From Stictocephala bisonia (taxonomy: Eukaryota > Arthropoda > Insecta > Hemiptera > Membracidae), in the NCBI GenBank assembly GCA_035578905.1, contig JAQJVL010000617.1, positions 58,501 through 122,500 on the forward strand: a DNA stretch of 64,000 nt, given 5' to 3'. The first letter of the stretch is position 1. Every line of letters begins with the position of its first letter. The position numbers and the translations under genes are program-made. Below, piece by piece: positions 1 through 12,400 of this stretch. Below the pieces are notes generated by a model, which was not told where the DNA came from, searched no databases, and saw only the letters and a program-made list of their open reading frames with translations.

Positions 1-1700
1 TTTTACAATGAATAAAATGCATAGTCACTAATCCACCCCCAATGCCAGAGCTCAGACTTCTGGTGGAGAAATACGCTCGTGGGCGACACTTCCTTATGGG
101 GTGTGACGCCAATGCTCATCATAAAATTGGTTGGGGGAGTTCCTATACTAACAGTAGAGGTGAGTCTCCTTGAATTTATATTAGCTAATAACTTACAGAT
201 AATTAATGTTGCTAACAAACCATCCTTTGTTAATAGGGTGCATAGTGAGATTATTGATATTACTTTCTGTACATATAATTTAGTAGACTTCGTAAAGGAT
301 TGGAGAGTCTCCAATGAAGCTTCACTGTCGGATCACAAATACATTCAGTTTGCAATGAATGCTGAACAACTCACTTCAATGACTGGATCACTGCCAAAAA
401 GAGTGAGTTGTTGGGAAGGCTTAGACCTAATTGTAACGTCTTTTCACGATACAATTATTGGTTCTTACGTGATAACTGTCCTCTGCGGACCAGACCTAAA
501 CTCTAACAACGTTGTGTGGTGAACTCGGGATCTGGATCTGCAGAGGAGAAACATTAGAAAACTAATAAGAAAATAAGGAAAGCCAAGTTTGACTCCTGGA
601 AAGTTTTTACTTGGGAGCTAAACAGCTTGAAAGATGTAGCTAAACTTAACAAAGTGCTGGCTTCAAAACCTATGAATCCAATTGGTACACTTTGGAAATC
701 AGATGGGAAATATACATCGACGGCAGGTGAAACTCTCGATCTTCTCCTCTAGACACACTTTACGGACTACGTCAAGTGTGACTCTGGGCTGGCTGGGGCC
801 AGTCTCGCCAATGAAAGCCCTTGGCCAAGGCCTATATGGGTGGACTGGGGCCCTTCTATGCAACCAGGCAGGTCATGACGGTGAGGGGATACCCACAAGG
901 TGGATACTTTTTGCACTAATGTGGAATTTGGTGGTTGATGACCTTTAAAATCATTAACCGATACCGGTGTCTTCATATAGGGATATGCAGACGACAAAGC
1001 TCTGATGGTCACCGGTAAGTTTTGTAACACTGTTTCGGACATTATGAGTGCAAGCTTGAAATTGGTAAGCAGATGATGTTCCAGGTAAGGACTTTCAGAA
1101 ATCCGTTATCATGCCTTTTACAAGAAAAAGAGACCTGGGAACACTAAGGGGTTTAAAACTTAACGGAGTTCCATTGGGACTTTCCGAGAAAGCTAAATAT
1201 CTAGAAGACTGAAACACTGAACTTGGCAAGAAATCACCACCACAAAAGATGGCAGCGGTTTCACGGCCAGGTCTTTACAAACTCTCTTTTGAGTAAATCA
1301 AACTCTATACTGACTAAATCACTCACCGCCATGAATCGTAATGACATCAGGTTGGTGATTGCGTATATTACTGGACCCAGCCACTTCAAAAAACATCTGG
1401 CAAAGATTGGTCTCTACAGTGAAGACACCAGTTGCCTAGTTTGTGGTGAGTCTCTTGAGTCTGCCGAGCATTTATTAACTGAGTGCGAAGCTGTGGAACT
1501 CATGAGAAGTAGAATATTTGGGGACGAGCTCTCAGAAGAAAGAATGGTAGCTAGCCTGGGGAAAAATATTTTAGAGCTGGCCAAGCGCTTGGAATAGGTA
1601 CTCAATTCTAGTAGGCAACTAGGGAACACAATAAACTTAAGGTTGAATTGCAACCTAGGAATGGCCTTAGAGCTTTCCTTCCCCTCAGTAAACTAAACTA
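1..1700 (+). mobile_element. Decayed R1-clade-like LINE
   Basis: Fragments of one non-LTR retrotransposon polyprotein, in order. Endonuclease (about 70-400): GCDANAHH, IDITFC, WRVSNEASLSDH. Linker (540-760): KAKFDSW, LWKSDGKYT. Reverse transcriptase (about 845-985): PQGG, then WNLVVDDL, then GYADD. C-terminal region (1223-1597) with a zinc knuckle C-x2-C-x8-H-x4-C. Frameshifts near 165, a stop just before GYADD, and a deletion between about 760 and 845 show it is dead. The 5' part lies outside the window. Confidence 0.85.
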
Positions 1701-1714
1701 AATACATAGTCATA

Positions 1715-2861
1715 CGAGGTCTGTAAATGAAGTGAGTACTGAACTAAATACATAGTCATACGAGGTCTGTAAGTCAGGTTTTGCTTCAGACTAGGGTACA
1801 GTGCAACGGAAACTCTTCTTAAACTTCAGCTGGCGTACGGAGATATTGTTTTGTCAAGAGCCCAGGTTTTTCGTTGGTTTAAGGCATTTTCAGAAGGAAG
1901 AGAGTCGACTGAAGATGAACCACGAAGCGGAAGGCCTTCATCTTCAAGAACTGATGAAAATGTAGACAGAATCCAGGATCTTTTGCGTTCAGATCGTCGG
2001 TTGACAGTCAGAATGATCGGGGAAGAGTTAAATTTGAGTCACACCACCATTCATCAAATTTTGACAAATGAATTGGGGATGAGGAAAATCTGCGCAAAAA
2101 TGGTTCAAAAAACCTTTCGCAAGACCAGAAGAACATCAGGAAGGTAAGGTGCCTTGACTTTTTGGATTCAATTGAAAATGACCCCCATTTTCTGGAACGT
2201 GTCATTACTGGTGACGAGTCTTGGGTGTTTGAGTACGACCCAGAAACCAAGCACCAGAGCATGGAGTGGCACACTTCAACCTCTCTGAGGCCAAAGAAGG
2301 CAAGGATGGCGAAGTCAAAGATCAAATCCATGCTGATTTGTTTTTTTTGATATCCACGGAATCGTCCACAAAGAGTTTCTACCCCAAGGTCAAACGGTCA
2401 ATCGACTCTTTTACCGAGAGGTTCTTGAAAGACTTCGAAAAAGGGTCATTCGTGTGAGACCAAACATCAAGAACAACTGGGTGTTGCATCACGATAATGC
2501 TCCTTGTCACACAGCAATTTCAATAAACGAGTATTTAGCCAGTAAAAACTCCTGTGGCTCCTCAGCCTCCTTATTCGCCTGACTTGAGTCCTTGTGACTT
2601 TTTTCTCTTCCCAAAGTTGAAAAATCACCTCAAGGGAAATCATTTTGGGACAGTCGAAAACATTCAAACGGCTGTAACCGACCAGCTGATGGTTATTCCA
2701 GTATCGGAGTTCCAGCACTGCTATGAGGAGTGGAAGAAACGTCTCCAGCGCTGTGTGGCCTCAGAAGGAAGTTATTTTGAAGGTGACAATATAGAATTGT
2801 AATTCTTTTTGAATAAAAAATTTTAAAAAAATCAGTCTCATTACTTAATTTACAGACCTCG
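1715..2861 (+). mobile_element. Mariner transposon, broken transposase
   Basis: Terminal inverted repeats CGAGGTCTGTAA and TTACAGACCTCG sit at TA dinucleotides. Transposase fragments in three frames: 1797-2144 (SRAQVFRWFKAF, RSGRPS, helix-turn-helix RLTVRMIGEELNLSHTTIHQ), 2162-2350 (TGDESWVF) and 2480-2802 (HHDNAPCHTA, YSPDLSPCDFF). These are the three acidic positions expected of D,D34D mariners, irritans-like by wording. Coding similarity starts almost at the left repeat, so the 5' UTR and first codons are deleted. Frame breaks occur near 2140 and 2350-2560. The left end exists twice, at 1715 and 1761. Confidence 0.9.
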
Positions 2862-2869
2862 TATTTCAT

Positions 2870-3640
2870 TTGCTCGTGTTTATAACTAACCTGTAATTCT
2901 AGTATTCAAATATACACAGAAAATGGTTCACTTGTTTGGCATCTTGTTTGATAAAACTTAAGCAATCCAGTATAGTCCAAGTAGCATGTCATGGAGTAGA
3001 ACATTTTCCAACACAAAATGGTTGAGAAAGTTAAAACTGAATTTGAAGTGTAATTTAAGTTGAATTTCAAATACATAACAATTGTATTTTTTTACGGTAT
3101 ATGGTTTTACAGGGTTAAGGATTTCTCCGATATCAACAGAGTGTCCGAAGACTGTATAACTGAAGATTATTAACATTAAATTACATTAAAATAACTTATA
3201 TTTTATTTCAATAAATGTTGTATATTCCTTTATGTAACCAAGGATTTATTTTGATACAAAAAAAAATACATTTTTACTAATACTCCTAAACTCTGATAGC
3301 CTCTTTTTTCTCCCATTGATAAGGAAACAACGATATTTTAACGATTATCACATTTTAACAGTCCCCTACATATTTATTTAGTAAGCAAGACAATTAAAGT
3401 CTACTAACCACACCAACAACAAATTTTATTTTAGAAAATTCATATTCAAATTGAGGCTCCCAAGAGTTTTTTTTTTTTTTTTTTTTTTTATTATTATTAT
3501 TAAAGTGTTATTCTGATTTGAAAGTAAACTGGACAACTTAGAACATGAATTACCTATGTTGATGATACTACATTATAAATATGCTTAGTCTTATATACAT
3601 TTTCCCTTACAGGCTTTGGTCGAATTGAATGGATCCACAT
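2870..3640. other. Non-coding stretch
   Basis: AT-rich DNA with no gene or element I recognise. A poly-T run followed by a short TTA repeat at about 3468-3503 could be a reverse-strand retroposon tail. Confidence 0.5.
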
Positions 3641-3646
3641 ACTGAC

Positions 3647-4090
3647 TATAATCCAGCCGTTCTAACTTTACCTCTGAGGGGAGCACTATATATATGGATA
3701 TATAATGGAGATATATAATGGAGCACTAACATGGCAACATTATATATCTTGAACGCTTGGCTCCTTCCTGCCCCAAGGCTAATTTGTTTCCAGTCTAGCT
3801 AGATAAATCACAACTAAGGCCTGATAGTTTTTATAAGTTTAAATTGTCCAATTTACTTCTATTTTTATTCGTAAACTGTAAAGAAAGTACTTCCCAGTTA
3901 AACACTAAAAAGATTTTAATACTTACTAAAAAAATTAATTTGTACCTTCCTACATTCTTCCCAATTAATTGTGAGTCACCGGATGTAAAATGTAGAGAAG
4001 AGCTGTGGTGGTCTGGATGCGAGTTGCCTATGTCCATTTTTCAGTTTAGCCCTCAAACCTCAGAGGTAAAGTTAGAACGGCTGGACTATA
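3647..4090. mobile_element. MITE with about 32-bp inverted ends
   Basis: 3647-3679 is repeated as the reverse complement at 4058-4090 with one or two mismatches; the core is 'ccagccgttctaacttta'. The 380-bp interior has no transposase. Superfamily not assigned. Confidence 0.7.
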
Positions 4091-4554
4091 ATAGTAGATC
4101 TGTGAGGCAGTAACTTTCACCTTGTACTGGTACTTTTTCTGGTTTCAAAACAGCTGTTATTCAACCTTTAGAAACTTTCAAGTATTTTCCCATTTGATAA
4201 TAATGTTTAACAATCTTTCAATAATAATATTTTATAACAAATTAAATTAAATATATTTGTTATTATAAACGTATACTCATATTAACAATTAATTACGCAC
4301 CATAACATATAATCATCAATAGGTTGTTATTAAAGCATTGATTTTGACTTTCAAACAAATAGTTTTAAAAAACTCTTACCACTTACCACTATTTATTTCA
4401 GTAGTGCCTGGATGTCTGTTTTAATAGACTTCCATTTACAGGACGTCTCCATTTCATCTATCCTCATTATCTTATTTTTATTCTTACTTTATCATTTTGT
4501 TGAATTTTTTCTGTAATTTTATTTCGTAGGCTTAAGTGGCCGGTGTCATTATTA

Positions 4555-4732
4555 ATAACAAAAGCTCCCAGAAATGACCACGTCAAGGTGTTATCTACAA
4601 TATTTACATCACTACAGTGGGTCTCGGAAATACCACTGAGGATTCCACATTACAGCATGGGCAAAACATTTGGTGATGTAAAATAATGTAGATGACACCT
4701 TGACACGGTCGTTACCAGAAGCTTTAGTTATC
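4555..4732. mobile_element. Hairpin-type MITE
   Basis: Arms 4555-4612 and 4673-4732 are reverse complements with scattered mismatches, around a 60-bp loop. Core shared word: 'cgtcaaggtgttatctaca'. No coding capacity. Confidence 0.7.
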
Positions 4733-5189
4733 TTAATATATAGAAATGAGCACTGAAATTCGTTGTCATTCCATCACTTGACAACTGATTAACAGACTAT
4801 CATCTGTTTTTTAAAGTTTCCTAACTTTTCGTAGAATGTGCTTCAGAAAAGAAATATGAAAAATCATGAGGAAATTGGAAAGTTTTGGAAAACTAACTGA
4901 GGAGTTTTAGTTTGATTTGTTTACTAACGAAACAAATGAAAGGAAATTTTGAAACATGTGATGTAAATGTTTCTGTAACTTATTTGTATTTGTTTGTATA
5001 AATATATGTTGTATTTTATTTGTTGGTGATAAAGTGGTTACTGGTTTGCATTCAGTCAAACATTAATGTGCTGTAAGGTATTTTAGTATATAAATTAATT
5101 TTATATTACGATATTGACTAACATTTCATACAGTATATTAATTCTTAACTGAATGCGATGTAATTATGTCAATGCTATTTATATTATAA

Positions 5190-5727
5190 TTCCATTCATC
5201 GTATGAGTTAAAAGTTATAGAGTTCATTCCCAAGGGAGGTTTCTGGTGTGGTTTTATTCAAATCTGACTCTAGAGCTCTAGCCCACTGCCCTTTAAAGGT
5301 TCAATATTATTATGGAGTTAATTTTATTTATATAATTAATCATTAGGTGTTTAAAAAAAATGAATTAATTGAACACTTTCAAAACACACCCAAGAGGGGT
5401 ATCATATTAAAGGTATTTTCTCTCGATTCCTAAATATACTATCAGATTTTAGAAAATACTTTGTTTGTGGGCTCCACTGCCCCAAAAACAAAAATTTATT
5501 GTGATACAGTCCAAATGTTCCGGCTAGGCTGTAGGCTGAGCTTCTCCACGAGGCTGCGGGCCGAGTTGCACAAAGCTAAAGGCAAAGTTCCCAAGTAAGG
5601 CTGTAGCCTGTAGGCGTACTTCCCTCATGAGCGCAATGAGTGATGGGTTTGGTAGGTGAAGCTACCATAAATTGAAACATTACTGTTTATATGTTAATAC
5701 TGTAGCAAGGCACGGATAAACAGCTAG
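5190..5727 (+). mobile_element. Helitron-like non-autonomous element (3' end)
   Basis: Ends 'aacagCTAG' before T at 5728. Shares 'tagagttca', 'aaggtttctggt' and 'cctttaaagttcaat'-type words with the element at 24028-24374. GC-rich direct and inverted words (5520-5610) lie inside. The 5' boundary is not clear. Confidence 0.5.
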
Positions 5728-6209
5728 TTAGTACAGATTAATAAAGTTTTGATTTTGATTTGAAAATAAGTGAGTTTGTGGAGTTTATAGCGTAGCTGTT
5801 TTATTTAACGGCTATACTATTTTCTATTTATTTATGCTAAATAAATACTATAAATAAATATACTAAATGAATGAAAATGTAGCAGTTATAAAAAGAAACT
5901 TACTGTATAAATTTTTAACCATTCATGTGATTTTAATGATCATTTTATTTTTAAGCTTGGTACGATGTGCTTATTGTTTAATCGTAAATAACACTACACT
6001 ACTGAGGTTATAGCATATCCTATGTTGTTATTTTAAATTGTGTTATCTTTGAACAATGTTTACATATGCTTCCTATACATGTTGCCTATCCAAAGGAAGC
6101 TTCAAAAATTATTAATCACAACGTTATGTAGGCTATATAGTAAATTGTATGTTGGAACAAACACGGTATGTTTTAGGGGAAATAAATGACATAGTAGAAA
6201 AAATGTTTA
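5728..6209. other. 3' flank of copy A
   Basis: AT-rich sequence that should hold the copy A 3' UTR on the minus strand. I see no iron-responsive stem-loop and no clear terminal signal. Confidence 0.4.
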
Positions 6210-6486
6210 TTATGTTTCAGGATTTTGAGAACTCCAAAGTTGTAAGTGATTGTTTCTCCAAGTTGAATCACGTAGAATACGTTTTGAGATGGGGTGGTGT
6301 GTAATCATGTTGGCAACCATGTGGAGCACTAGATATACACATATTGAGATGTAGAGCACAGCGTAGACGAGTAGAACGGAGAGCAGACGGTAGTCCGACA
6401 ACTGAGTTACCACAGAGGACCACACAAAGTACACATTGACTGCTATCACCAGCGCAGATATCAGACAGGCCACAATGATACTCGGT
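6210..6486 (-). CDS. Copy A exon 9 (TM11-TM12, C-terminus)
   Basis: Enters in phase 2 after acceptor TTCCAG and encodes 91 residues: two hydrophobic stretches ([38 protein letters not shown]), then a short polar tail ending QNPET and TAA at 6210-6212. The tail matches copy B (ending DPLET), which supports this stop. Confidence 0.9.
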
Positions 6487-9400
6487 CTGGAATAAAATGT
6501 ATTGCTGTACATATTTACTTTCCTATTCCTAATTTTTATGCTTATTATTTGTATAATTTCTCTAAAATGAATATTTATTTTGATTAATCTTTTGAATTGA
6601 TGTCTGAATATGATAAACAATCAGATTTCTGCTAAATTCAATCAATATTTACAGCTACAAAACTTTCAAGTAAAAATAAAACAATACAATACAACACAAC
6701 ACAAGCCAATTGTACTCTAGAAGTACAGAAATGAGAGCATAAGAGAACAGTTTGGAATTGACAAGACAACCATGCAAAAGATCAGAATGGAAAGACTAGG
6801 ATGATTTGGCAAAAAATTGAGGAGAGGAGAATAGCAAAAATATGGCTCGTAAGAGAAATCACAGACAAAAGAAGGAGTGGGGAGACCATGCAAGAAAAGA
6901 ATGGATGTCAAAAAGGAGGACATAATGCTTAAGGAAAACATATGCAGCAGATGAAGTAGGGAAAAACATTCATGGACAGGGGAAGGTAGAGGAGGCTTGT
7001 CAGCTTACCCAGAAGTGTCCGATGATGATGGGATAGTCCACCATGATCTGTTGGGGGTCTCCGATCATCACCAGTCTGGAGCTACTGAACTGATGATGAT
7101 GATGATGACAATTTATGTATTATATCTTATTAATATATTGCATAACACTCTAATTAATACATTATAAGTTATGAAAAATTTATAATATCTTGAGACAATA
7201 ATAATTATTAGTAAGTAATTCTTAATATTTTTAAAATCATTTTGTATAAATAATTTTTGTACAATACCCTAAATAAATAGAGTGGAATTTTTATTTTCAC
7301 TAATATTTTAATGTAATTTTAAGTGCTATTTTATTGTTTACATTTGTTAATCCAAATCTGCAATTCCAGACACATTCTTGATTTACATTAATATGTGGAT
7401 CAATAATTAATTCAAAATGATAAAAACATAAAAAAGGGATTAAATAATATAGTTTTAGGTGACTTTTTCAAGTCTAGATATTGTTTACTTTCATCTTAAT
7501 TAATATAAAGCTTACTGTTGAGTTCTAGTTTTTGTATCTCATAAACCTAATATTACATATGTGTACTTAATTGAAATTTAATCCAATTCTACCTTTGCAT
7601 AAGAATTATACCAACATATAATGGCTTTATTATCAATAATTTTCTGTTGACACCAACAAGGTTTTCTCGGGATATGTGAACCATGAGTTCATTAATTGAC
7701 TGTACTCTACACCTTTTTTACTTTCTCCCAGATGTGTTAGCATAGAGAAAGTATTGTGATCGTCTAAAAAAAATTGTTTACAAGTTGGTCTAAAAATCCA
7801 CTTTAGGGTCACCTGAACCCAAAAACTGATTTTTTCAAAAAAATGTTGATGTCTGTCCGTATGTGTGTCTATCTGTGTGTATGTGCAATTCGCTGGAGAC
7901 TAAACGGATGGATACATTTTTATGAAATTTGGTATGTAGATGTATTTAGCCAATATCTCCAGATCCTTTTTAGTTCTAGGATTAATAACGCAAAACAAAT
8001 TTTAAACTTGCAGTGCTCAGCAATGCTGCTTATGAAGCCAAAAATTGTTTGTTTATTGATATTTCTGTTACTAGATTTATTTTAAGCAATGTCTATATAA
8101 TTTTTCTTTTGTCAGATGTACAATGAATTCCTGTGGTCTGAGGTTGATAGATGTGGTTTACCAAAATTTATCACAAATTTGCACATTTATGTACTTATAT
8201 AGTAATAAATTTGTGACCTTCATTTTTTTATATTTCAACCAACATGTAATAAACCAATTAAAAACTGCTGAAAATTCTATAATTCCATCAAAATGCATAA
8301 TTAGCTCTGAGACTGAGCAAAGAGTAATATTGGATCACTGTCCAGCCTCCAACCATTATGCTAAGTAGAAATTGCCAATGAATACACATCTATAAGAAGT
8401 GAAAAGAGATAAGGAAACAGTCAGACTTTCTGTAGCAGACGAAAAGAGCTAATCGCCGCTGCCAATACGCAGCACTAGTTGAAAATACCTGCCAAGAGCA
8501 CCTCCCTCATCCTAATACCCCTGTCCACTGTTTTCTTTCTCTCTCATTCTCACTGCAATTTGTAATCATCCCTCTTTCTCCAGGCAGCTGCGCTGCCCTC
8601 TCTGGCATTCTCTGTCTCACTCTAAACTGCTGTGCAACAAGCTCGACCTAGCGGCGGCCACACCAAAATAGCAAAATTAGAAAAAGTTGACTGACTTTTT
8701 AACATTAGTTTTTTGCTTCTTATATATGTGTATTCCTAAGTATGTTAAAAGCGAAAGCCTTTCACAGTACAATCGCACAACCTTACATGCTATTGACGAA
8801 CTGTCCCATGAGTTCCGGGTTGCTTGTGAACGCAACCAGGGGCAGAGTAGCAAAGGGAATCTGAATACTCATCAGGGCATTCAGGAAGTCGTTCATCTTG
8901 CTCAGGTCCCCCATTGTGCTATAAAATGCCAAAAAGAATGTTGGGAAGATGGCAAATAACCGGGTGAACAGCACTCTCTTCCATTTGCTCCATTTTAGTT
9001 GAAGGAACCCCTTGAATCAAAGTTATATTTTTGTTGTAGTAATCTAATTTTAGATGCAATTTTATTAAGTGATATCATTGAGTACAGAAACAATTAGACA
9101 AAGCATTACAGTTGCTGTAGACCTGCACATGAAATGAAATACGTCTTTATTTTTAAGGCGAGGTACCACCTAACCTTAACAAAATTAATCAACTAAATAA
9201 TACAAAACTTTACTAATCAGTACAACATAAACTAATTGCAACATATCAGTGATCAACAACAGAAAACAAAACTCAACATATAAAACATAAAAAATAACTA
9301 TAAAATCATAAATAACAAATGAATATCCATACAAAATAATATAAAATCTTGAAAAACACAATCATCCATCACTCATACACACTCCAGCAAACCATAACCA

Positions 9401-12400
9401 CCAAACGCACCCGCCCGCTCCATCAACAAACAGGTCCCGCAAAAATATGCCCTGAATCGAGGGCCCTCGCCTATACTTTTGATATTGTCAGGAAGCATTT
9501 TCCATAATCGGCACCCAGTTATAGTAAAAGATCTATTGTACAGGGCAGTGCGATGTATTGGGACTGATAGTAAAAATGCTCCCTGATGTGTTTTTCTAAT
9601 GCTTATTTCAGAAATGAACTTGAAACGCTTGGACAAATAGCTATGTGATTAGCTATTTTAAATTAGCCATATCAAAGTTCTATCATTTAAAACTTTATGA
9701 AGAAGAGTAAGTATGTGATAATCTCGAATTTGTTTCAACTTCAAAACAGATAATTGGTGAAAAAATGGTGTAACATGATCCTCCTGACGAAGTTTAAAAA
9801 TAAATTTAATGCAGTAATTTTGTGCCAATTGAAGTTTGTCCGAGAGCTTAACAGTCATATCATTGATAACGGTGTCACAGTAGTTAAAGTGCAGCAGAAT
9901 AAGAGTTTTAGCCAACATCACTTTTACATTGAATGGGAAACAGGAATCATACAGCTTCAAACTGTGGATACAACCAAACACTCTGCTACATGTCATAGTA
10001 ACTTGGTCAGTCCAACTTAATGTTCTGTTCATAGTAAGACCAAGATTCATAACTTAGTCGCAATATTCTAGTGTCAATATGTTAACACTTATTTTTGGTA
10101 AAGTGTCAAGTTGTTAACACTTATTTTTGGAAAAGTGTCATTGTCAACAGAAGTTAATAGTCTAGGATGTCCAACTAAAATTGTTTGAGTCTTATCGTCG
10201 TTAAGTTTGAGTCCATGTCGTTTTGCCCACAAAGTGATTGCAAAAATATCTCGGTTCATGTTTGATACAGTCATGTCGGATTCTGTGATAGAGAAATGTT
10301 GGTATACCTGTAAGTCGTCAGCATATAAGTGATAGTTAGAGTGTTGTATAACAGAAGTTATATCATTAAATATCATTAATGTATAGAGTAATAAAGAAGA
10401 GGTCCCAAGACAGACCCCTGGGGAACACCACGTACCACAGGCCTTCAGTCTGACTCTCCATCTTTAGTCCTCACACCCTCCCGACAGCCAAAGAGATAGG
10501 ACTGAACCCAGGAAACACAACTATCAGCAAAACCATAGTTTTTCAACTTTATTAAAAGAAGAGGATGATAAACACAATCAAAAGCTTTCAAAAAGTCAAA
10601 AAGTATTAAAACTTTAAGTTGTTTCCTGTCCATGACTTGACGAATATCCTCAGTAATTTTTAAAAGAGCATTAGTAGTACTATGATGAGTATACTATGAG
10701 TATACTCATTACTACTATACTATGAGCGAAAACCAGACTGATAATTGGAAATCAATTTACTACTCTCCAAGTAATTGAAAAACTGCTGATAAACTATTCT
10801 CTCTAGACATTTACACAGAGCAGGAAGAATACTTATGGGTTGAAAATCTGAATGAGATAGGGGATTTTTCTATAAAGGCCGAATAACAGCTGATTTCCAT
10901 ATAGTAGGAAATGTATTAGATGATAAAGATAAATTAAAAATAGCAGTAATTATAGGAAGTGTTGCAAGTAAAGTATCCTTTAGAAATCTAATTGAAATAG
11001 TATCTGATCCAATGGCATTACTCATAATAGCCTCATAATAGTTCTCATAATATCCCTCGAAACCTATCCTTCAGTTACTGGAAAGAAGTTGGTGGACAGG
11101 TCTAGTTAGTGGGATTGAAGAGAGATGATTGACAAAGTCCCGAGCCCCTGATATATCAACAGGAATGTTTACAAAATAGTCATTAACTTCATTAAGATTT
11201 ATAGTAACTGGAGCTGAAATATCTGATTGGCCAAGGCCAAGTTCTTTGACCTTAGACCAAAAGAATTTGGTATATTTAGAATTATTAGATAATGTTTGGT
11301 AATAATAACGAATATTTGAGTTACGTATCTGTTGTTGTGTTTGATTACAAAGTGTTTTATAGGTTGCCCAATCAGCAGCAGATTTACTTCGCTTGGCCTT
11401 GAGGAATGATGCATCACGTAGTTTTTTCAATCTACGAATGCAATCATTAATCCATGGATCAGGTCTTTTAGTTACTCTCTTAGTAACAAAAGGGGCATGT
11501 TCCTCAAGAAGATTATTTAAATGACCATTTATAAAAGATTAGCCATATCATTGACTTCAGTAAGCTGAAGGATTTCATGCCAAGGTCGAGAAAACGCATC
11601 TGCCAGAAGTGTCTCCTTATTAATACTCTTCATATCCCTATACTGGATGAAACATGGTTTGACTTTTGGTAGATTTAATTTATAAACACAGAAGAGATCA
11701 TGTTTGGAAAGTTAAGGGGCCGGGACCTGGTCATAGCATGGAACGAAATTTGGGTCACTAACAGTCATGACGTCAAGCCAAGTATCGGCAGTGGCAGTGT
11801 GTTGAGTAGAAAGCAACGGAAGAATAGTTAAGTTAAATGATTGGAACATAGTGGTTAAAAAAGTTTGGTCATAAGTAGGAGGTCCCAGTAGGTCAGTACT
11901 GAAGTCACCCATAACAATGACATGACTATAGCGAGCCATGATATCTTGCAGTGCGTGTTCAAATTCTGCCAGATATCCAAGATTAGGTGCCCTGTAACAT
12001 ACACTGAGAAGAACATGAATTGTATTAACACAGATGTCAAGAAACAAGTACTCGGGGTGGTTAGGACGAGAAATGTCAGATCAATGAATAACAGAAGTAA
12101 AGATATGAGATGTAATAAAAGCTGCAAAACCTCCCCCGCCCTTATGAAGTCTATCATTTCTAAACAGATTATAGCCTTGTAATTCCACAGCCTTGTCATG
12201 AATATAAGGTTTTAGCCATGTTTCAGAAATTAAAATAATATCAAAAGAATTAGGTTCAAAAATTACTCTAAATTCATCAATATGACACGGTAGAGATTGA
12301 GAACTAACATGAGCAATCTTAAGTAAGTTGCAATAAGGAGATAATCTCTGTCTGATAAGCTGTGGAAGGGGATGGTTGTTCCCGAGTACTTCAGGCTTAC

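Noticed and set aside
1223..1597. Independent 124-residue gene with a zinc knuckle
   Set aside because: It is the C-terminal part of the R1-like LINE, collinear with the endonuclease and reverse transcriptase remains upstream.
5728..6209. Iron-responsive element in the copy A 3' region
   Set aside because: No CAGTGN loop closed by a paired stem with a bulged C was found by eye on the minus strand.
7009..7084. Exon-like 76-nt frame on the minus strand ([16 protein letters not shown]) with fitting acceptor and donor in copy A's last intron, possibly an alternative terminal exon
   Set aside because: It overlaps the end and 3' UTR of a plus-strand LINE relic ([11 protein letters not shown], then a TGA-repeat tail), its donor phase does not fit exon 9, and it resembles no NRAMP C-terminus.
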